This document shows, in pieces, positions 59,440 to 64,000 of a stretch of 64,000 nucleotides of DNA (position 1 is its first letter; each line of letters begins with the position of its first letter). A program made the translations under genes and the position numbers. Source of the DNA: Corynebacterium choanae (GTDB lineage: Bacteria; Actinomycetota; Actinomycetes; Mycobacteriales; Mycobacteriaceae); contig NZ_CP033896.1 in the NCBI RefSeq assembly GCF_003813965.1, forward strand, positions 2,852,001 through 2,916,000, in the 5' to 3' direction. The notes under the pieces were generated by a model. It was given only the letters and a program-made list of their open reading frames with translations. It searched no databases and was not told the origin of the DNA.

Positions 59440-60372
59440 ATGAAGCTCCCGGCGCGCACCATCCAGTTGTTCTTAATCGACGGGGATCCGAAGTATCGCA
59501 TCAAGGCCACAGTGAGCAATTGGACTGGTCTGGTCTTACTGCTGCCCCGCACATGTCTTGATTGGAAACCTAGCCGTTCCGACCTCAACCAAACCGGGGT
59601 GTATTTACTCTTCGGGCGCAATGAAGACACCCAGTTTGACCAGGTCTATATCGGGCAGTCATGTGAACGGGACAATGGCAACGGGATCGCCGGTCGACTG
59701 GCCGAACACATGAGAGATCCTAGGCGCGACTATTTCACCCATGTCATTGTGGTCACCACCCAAAATGACTCCTTTGGCCCGACAGAGCTCAACTACCTCG
59801 AGCATGTCTTCTACAAGCTGGCAAAGCAGGCTGGTCGTTATGAAGTGACCAATGGCCCCTGCCCTGCAAAAGGCAAGGTGACCGAAGAAAAGGAAGCAGA
59901 GCTCAACGAGTTCATCACCTTCGCCCAGATTGTCATTGGATCCTTGGGCTATAAGGTGTTTGATCCGCTTGATGGATCACATTCCGGGTCGGGTGCGCTC
60001 ACCCAGGAGGCACATCCTCCCCAGGAGGAAAAGTTGACAATGCGCTACAAGGATGTGGTCGCCTATGCCCGACAAAGCCCTGACGGGATTGTTATATTGC
60101 AGGGGAGTCAGATTAATCCGAATCTCACCGCCTCGTGCCCGGATGGTGTTCGTCTGGCGCGAAAGAAACTTGCGGATTTTGTTGGGAAAGATATGCGCAC
60201 AACTCAGGATCTGCTCTTTTCCTCCCCGTCAGCGGCAGCATCATTTGTGGCGGGTGCTTCCCAGAACGGTCTTACCCAATGGGTGTTACCTGACGGTCGA
60301 ACGTTAAAACAGGCAGAGACTGACGAAAGCCAACGCGCCGCAACAATAAGCAACCTGCACGATTGCCAGTGA
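59440..60372 (+). CDS. GIY-YIG nuclease domain plus DUF4357 protein
   Basis: 310 residues. The GIY-YIG core lies at about 50-150: GVYLLFG (GVY 53-55), QVYIGQS (YIG 70-72), Arg86 in GIAGRLAEHM and Glu in LNYLEHVFYKLA, so the catalytic residues look complete. The C-terminal 50 residues match DUF4357 (SPSAAASFVAGASQNGLTQWVLPDGRTLKQ), a small module usually next to GIY-YIG or restriction proteins. It is divergent from the methyltransferase operon and probably part of the same island, as an accessory nuclease or a solo defence protein. Its partner or target is not known. Confidence 0.82.
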   Translation: MKLPARTIQLFLIDGDPKYRIKATVSNWTGLVLLLPRTCLDWKPSRSDLNQTGVYLLFGRNEDTQFDQVYIGQSCERDNGNGIAGRLAEHMRDPRRDYFTHVIVVTTQNDSFGPTELNYLEHVFYKLAKQAGRYEVTNGPCPAKGKVTEEKEAELNEFITFAQIVIGSLGYKVFDPLDGSHSGSGALTQEAHPPQEEKLTMRYKDVVAYARQSPDGIVILQGSQINPNLTASCPDGVRLARKKLADFVGKDMRTTQDLLFSSPSAAASFVAGASQNGLTQWVLPDGRTLKQAETDESQRAATISNLHDCQ

Positions 60373-60609
60373 TGCGACCTGGTGCCTGGTAAACGGCTTG
60401 CTTATCTTTTTTCAAACGGCAATCGACCCGGCATAATGCGTTGGGCGCGGCACGGGAACTCCGTGGTGTTTACCATGCCAGCTAGGGCACAATGAATTAT
60501 CCCAGTGAATTTATCCCCGTGGAGCACCTATCGCATCCGCAGCTATAGAGGCTTATCCAACCCCGTAATGAATGGCTTACAATGCATGATCTATATCCGC
60601 CAGTACCGC

Positions 60610-61905
60610 ATGAAGAGTAAACGCTGTACTAGCGCTGCCAGCGGCACTAGCGTTGCTGGATTTAGCGGATTTACTAGGCGGATCGCCACAGTGCTTGCCA
60701 CCTTGTCGATAACTGCAGGAACACTGCTCACACCTGTTCCATCGCACGCCGATGTATCGAATACGGTTGCGATGCCGACCCCGCAGCCGTTTCCAATCAC
60801 CGCGTATTTGCCATACCTGTCGGATCGTTCATCCTATGGCAGCGGGGTGTATAGCGAAGTGCTTGCAACGTATCCCGCGCTGCAGCGCAATGAGCAGGTG
60901 ATGGCCAGTAATGTGGCACAGGTAGTGGCGATTAATAACAATGCCAGCGCAGAACTTGTTGACGATGCGTTAGCTGATGCGGCAACACTCCACCGCGGGG
61001 TGCTTGACCTGGTGGCCGATGGGTTAGGTCCACGCTTGGGTTCCTATTTTCTGCAGAGTCTCAACGAAGGGCGGCTACCGAAAACACAGATGATGTTTGG
61101 CGGGGTGATTGCCCGTGCTGGGGGAGTGGCAAATTCCACCGGGTTTGAAAAGCTTTACTTCGCCACACCGCGACCATTTGTGGCTCACCCGGATTTGATT
61201 CGCCGACATGGTGCCGGTGATGGACGAATCTATAAGGCCTATTCACCCTCGTTTCCATCCGGACATACGAATCAAGCAACCTGGCCAACGACACTTCTTG
61301 CCGTGGTGCTTCCAGAACTTGCGCCACAACTGCTAGAGCGTGGCTCCCGGCAGGGGTATCACCGGCTGGTGCTCGGGGTGCATTATCCACTCGATGTTAT
61401 CGGCGGTCGAATGACTGGGATGGCTGCCGCTGCTGATAGGTGGAATGATCCCGTTATGCGTGAACACTTGCGGGCTGTTGGCGACGAGATCCGCGCAGAG
61501 CTTTCGTGGCGGTGCGGAAAACCGTTTATGGAATGCTTTGATGGTCTAGACACTACGGCAGCGGTTAGCGACTACACCTACCGGCTGAACTATGACTTTG
61601 CGCCGATTGCCGATACACACCAACCAATCCGGGTACCAGTTGCCGCCCCTGATCTTCTGCTTGGTCGCTTCCCTAACTTGGACTATGACCAGCGTGCCCA
61701 AATCTTGGCACAAACAGCTCTTGCTTCTGGGCTACCGCTGGATGATCCGCAGGCTTCTTGGCAGCGGTTGAATCTCAGCAGGGCAATGACTGCGACTGTC
61801 CGCATCAATCCGGATCACACGGTGACAGTCCTTGGTGATGCGACGGGCTCAGATGACAACGTCAGCAACGCCACAGCAGCAGGAGACAAGTCGTCAACGC
61901 TGTAA
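60610..61905 (+). CDS. Secreted PAP2-family acid phosphatase
   Basis: 431 residues from the ATG at 60610, giving a classical signal peptide (MKSKRC... then ATLSITAGTLLTPVPSHA). Phosphatase motifs: KLYFATPRP (K-x6-RP), PSFPSGHTN (SGH) and YHRLVLGVHYPLDVIGG (R-x5-H-x3-D). This is the class A non-specific acid phosphatase/PAP2 layout, acting outside the membrane to release phosphate. The C-terminal 90 residues are an extra tail without a known domain. A longer frame from 60505 is possible but adds a non-signal prefix. Confidence 0.88.
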   Translation: MKSKRCTSAASGTSVAGFSGFTRRIATVLATLSITAGTLLTPVPSHADVSNTVAMPTPQPFPITAYLPYLSDRSSYGSGVYSEVLATYPALQRNEQVMASNVAQVVAINNNASAELVDDALADAATLHRGVLDLVADGLGPRLGSYFLQSLNEGRLPKTQMMFGGVIARAGGVANSTGFEKLYFATPRPFVAHPDLIRRHGAGDGRIYKAYSPSFPSGHTNQATWPTTLLAVVLPELAPQLLERGSRQGYHRLVLGVHYPLDVIGGRMTGMAAAADRWNDPVMREHLRAVGDEIRAELSWRCGKPFMECFDGLDTTAAVSDYTYRLNYDFAPIADTHQPIRVPVAAPDLLLGRFPNLDYDQRAQILAQTALASGLPLDDPQASWQRLNLSRAMTATVRINPDHTVTVLGDATGSDDNVSNATAAGDKSSTL

Positions 61906-62396
61906 CAGGCGATGCCATGACAGGCGGCAACGCGAAGAACCTTTTTGTCAGCGCGAGCTTACCGTCATTGTCGATGTGGGGAACTGCTGCTCGGTAAGCA
62001 GACAGGGTGGACGAGTGCATGATTGTGCGGCGCGGGTACAGCAGCAGCGGAGCGGGAATACATGTGGCGTGTTCACCCACTCATGTCATGGATGCGCAGC
62101 CTTATTGAGCCAGACTTACTGTGCTATTGAGTACAGGACAGGGGGTGCTGTCTTGGGGCAGGGTAAGCAGCCGTGGTGGTTATCACCGTGGTGGTTATCC
62201 GTGGCGCGAAGATCAGTATCTGTGAGATCTCTGCTGGTGCTTTTGCCCCTAGCACCTGCCCGTCGACGTTTCGTCGACCGCATGGGTTACCAAGACTCCC
62301 TGGTTTGTGTGATGCACTTTTCCCTGCTTTTTCGTTTGCTACCATGTCTTTCGTCGCGTTCCCAGCCTTCCCACAATCACAGGTAAGTCCCCCACC
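61906..62396. other. Intergenic stretch with a direct repeat
   Basis: About 490 bases with no supported gene. It holds an exact-but-one 15-bp direct repeat (CCGTGGTGGTTATC) at 62171 and 62186. Confidence 0.4.
62171..62200. repeat. 15-bp direct repeat
   Basis: CCGTGGTGGTTATCA at 62171-62185 is followed directly by the same 15 bases with one change at 62186-62200, about 200 bases before the next gene. It may be a regulatory pair or simple duplication. Confidence 0.6.
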
Positions 62397-64000
62397 ATGA
62401 CGCATCACATCAACGACACACCTCCCACCTTCGACTGGGCAACGCTTGCTGACGGCGACTATTGGGATCGCACCTACCAGGGTGCGTCAACATCCTTCCC
62501 CACCAGTCGTGAAGCAGCAGCACAGCTCTACACGGCGATCAATAGCACGGGTTTCTACCAGCACATGGGCTATGTCATCGATCTTGCTGCATCCCCGGTG
62601 TTTACCCGTGATGCCGACTGGTGTGTGGCCACGTTCTCCCTGGTGTATCCCCTGTTAGCGCCCGGTGACTTTACTGACAAGCAGGCGAGCTTCACGACAG
62701 ATTTGGATCTGGAACTGTGGAATTGTGGCCGTTTCAAAGGCTTCGGGGAGATCAGGTTTTCCGCCGATACCTCAGACAGTACGGCTTTAGCATGCAATCC
62801 GAAAGCGTTCTATCAGCGGGCTAGTCACCGCTATCCTTCCGACTTCGCTAAGACGTTAAGTACTGCCGAAGTCGAGCAACTGCCTTATCGCACCGTCAAC
62901 ACTACAAACAGCACAGCGCACACCAGTCCACAGTCACCGGCCACAGGGAGTAGTACCAGCTCCAGCAGCAGTAACACCAACGACAACTGCCGGGCGTATC
63001 ATCTTCTCGTCCGGGATGAAGCGGGGATTACTGCCTTTGACCTGGCCGAAGACCCCGCAATAGGCAGCAGTGACCCGCATACACCCGCAGGACGCTTACG
63101 GCTCATCGCCGTTGAGCTCGTCGAGCATGCAAAAGCGATCAAAGCCAGCGAGACAACTGCCCATATTGATCGCTTCCTGACCATGCACTTCGTGCTAGAA
63201 GGGCCAAGCAACACCATCTTGGAACGGACTTCTGAAGCGCTGCACCGCCCCCGCAATGAACTGCGGCTTACTCCTTCAGCAGCGCGTGCACATTCGCGGT
63301 TTACCGACCAGGTGCCAGCACTGAAGCAACACACGAACAAGTACGATCACACGACAGTATCCGTGCTGCCCTACTTCGTGGAACTCACCCGCGAACTGCT
63401 CAACCTTCGCGATGGTTGCCCAACACCTCACCAGCACAACACCACAGCGAATACGCACGCTACTCGATCCGCTCCTGCCAGTGGTGATGTTACGCAGCGC
63501 ACCACTGCAACCGGAAGCCTTTCCACTGCTCGTGAGCTGTTTCAGTTTCAGCTTTCCCGCGGCAACAACCTCGAATACAGCCAAATCATTGACGGTTCAC
63601 CGCAAAGCCTCGACCCACCGCACCGGCAACCGATTGCCTATCGGATGGTGTGTGCCGTGCCGAATTGTCTCAACCTGGGGTTGCCACAACTGCTGGCATC
63701 CACTGACGGGAGTACACCGGTGGAATCTTGCGCACCGGAGATTGCGCTGGGGGCTTGGGGGTGGAAGCTTGCAACCGGTGCCGACCAGTATTTTGAGAAC
63801 ATTCCTGACATCACAGATGAAACCGGTTTTGGCCAAGTTGATACCAGATCACGCTTTTGGTCGGTGTACAGCGACCAGGCAGGTATCGCCTTTGTCCGCA
63901 AACCGTTACGCCCCGCAACGTTGCAATCAGGGGAGTGTGCACCACGGTGTAATGTCACCTCAGACCCGAAGAACTATATGCTCGTGGCGACAGTGTTTCT
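62397..64000 (+). CDS. Large hypothetical protein, truncated by the window
   Basis: An ATG at 62397 opens a frame of 534 codons with no stop before the window end, so the C-terminus is missing. It starts MTHHINDTPPTFDWATLADG and shows no signal peptide or TM. Recurrent features: a first domain (about 1-165) with YQHMGYVID and ATFSLVYPLL, a Ser/Thr/Asn-rich linker (about 170-200), a helical stretch LIAVELVEHAKAIKASETT, and late WGWKLATGADQYFEN and RFWSVYSDQAG. Scattered Cys residues are frequent. I recognise no family. Reverse-strand frames over the same bases are shadows. A weak AGG lies 12 bases before the ATG. Confidence 0.7.
   Translation, partial: MTHHINDTPPTFDWATLADGDYWDRTYQGASTSFPTSREAAAQLYTAINSTGFYQHMGYVIDLAASPVFTRDADWCVATFSLVYPLLAPGDFTDKQASFTTDLDLELWNCGRFKGFGEIRFSADTSDSTALACNPKAFYQRASHRYPSDFAKTLSTAEVEQLPYRTVNTTNSTAHTSPQSPATGSSTSSSSSNTNDNCRAYHLLVRDEAGITAFDLAEDPAIGSSDPHTPAGRLRLIAVELVEHAKAIKASETTAHIDRFLTMHFVLEGPSNTILERTSEALHRPRNELRLTPSAARAHSRFTDQVPALKQHTNKYDHTTVSVLPYFVELTRELLNLRDGCPTPHQHNTTANTHATRSAPASGDVTQRTTATGSLSTARELFQFQLSRGNNLEYSQIIDGSPQSLDPPHRQPIAYRMVCAVPNCLNLGLPQLLASTDGSTPVESCAPEIALGAWGWKLATGADQYFENIPDITDETGFGQVDTRSRFWSVYSDQAGIAFVRKPLRPATLQSGECAPRCNVTSDPKNYMLVATVF

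Noticed and set aside
61832..62386. 184-codon plus-strand frame after the phosphatase
   Set aside because: It overlaps the phosphatase end, is Arg/Ser/Cys-rich and has no ribosome site; it looks like a random open frame.
63276..63958. Reverse-strand frames over the last gene
   Set aside because: The plus-strand frame from 62397 is much longer and has ordinary protein composition; the reverse frames are its shadows.

Overview
The window comes from a mycolic-acid-type actinobacterium, most probably a Corynebacterium. It carries the arabinogalactan cluster glfT1 (3' end), dprE1, dprE2, aftA and one single emb gene. It is GC-rich with many GTG starts, has a corynebacterial-style gene set, and shows no rRNA or tRNA gene. 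The species cannot be fixed from the sequence alone.

Layout. 1-12.7 kb: cell-wall galactan and arabinan synthesis, interrupted between glfT1 and dprE1 by hypothetical genes and a MutT-type Nudix hydrolase. 13.3-16.8 kb: a GH25 lysozyme-like protein and an M13 metallopeptidase. 16.9-18.9 kb: a type II restriction-modification pair, a C5 methyltransferase carrying its own N-terminal MerR-like HTH and an Eco47II-family endonuclease that is broken by a frameshift. 19.2-23.8 kb: a PadR regulator plus ABC exporter operon behind a conspicuous multi-palindrome operator. 24-29.8 kb: housekeeping and stress genes (Ogt, VOC, S4, YbjQ, LysE, SDR). 30.2-32.1 kb: a gene-free array of six roughly 0.3-0.38 kb repeats with palindromes and foldable spacers. 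32.2-40.1 kb: SDR, DUF885 peptidase, a LOG protein with an added N-terminal domain, sirtuin, MFS exporter and gamma-carbonic-anhydrase-like protein. 40.3-40.9 kb: a decayed AlbA_2/Schlafen-type gene. 41.5-48.3 kb: a YcnI-like protein, HAD hydrolase, nitroreductase, Nei glycosylase and FAD oxidoreductase. 49.1-52.0 kb: leuS.

52.8-60.4 kb is a defence-type island. A tightly overlapping operon encodes an MmeI-like adenine methyltransferase, a DEAH-type helicase and a T5orf172 (GIY-YIG-fold) protein, the same three-part order as Bacillus subtilis yeeA-yeeB-yeeC. An IS3-type transposase scrap and a second, divergently oriented GIY-YIG/DUF4357 protein adjoin it. After that come a secreted PAP2 acid phosphatase and a long hypothetical gene (62397 to the window end) that stays open to the last base.

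The strongest candidates for unusual biology are the yeeABC-like island with its extra GIY-YIG protein, the 30.2-32.1 kb repeat array, and the HTH-methyltransferase paired with a frameshifted endonuclease. All functions are read from motifs and remembered family features. No database search was possible.
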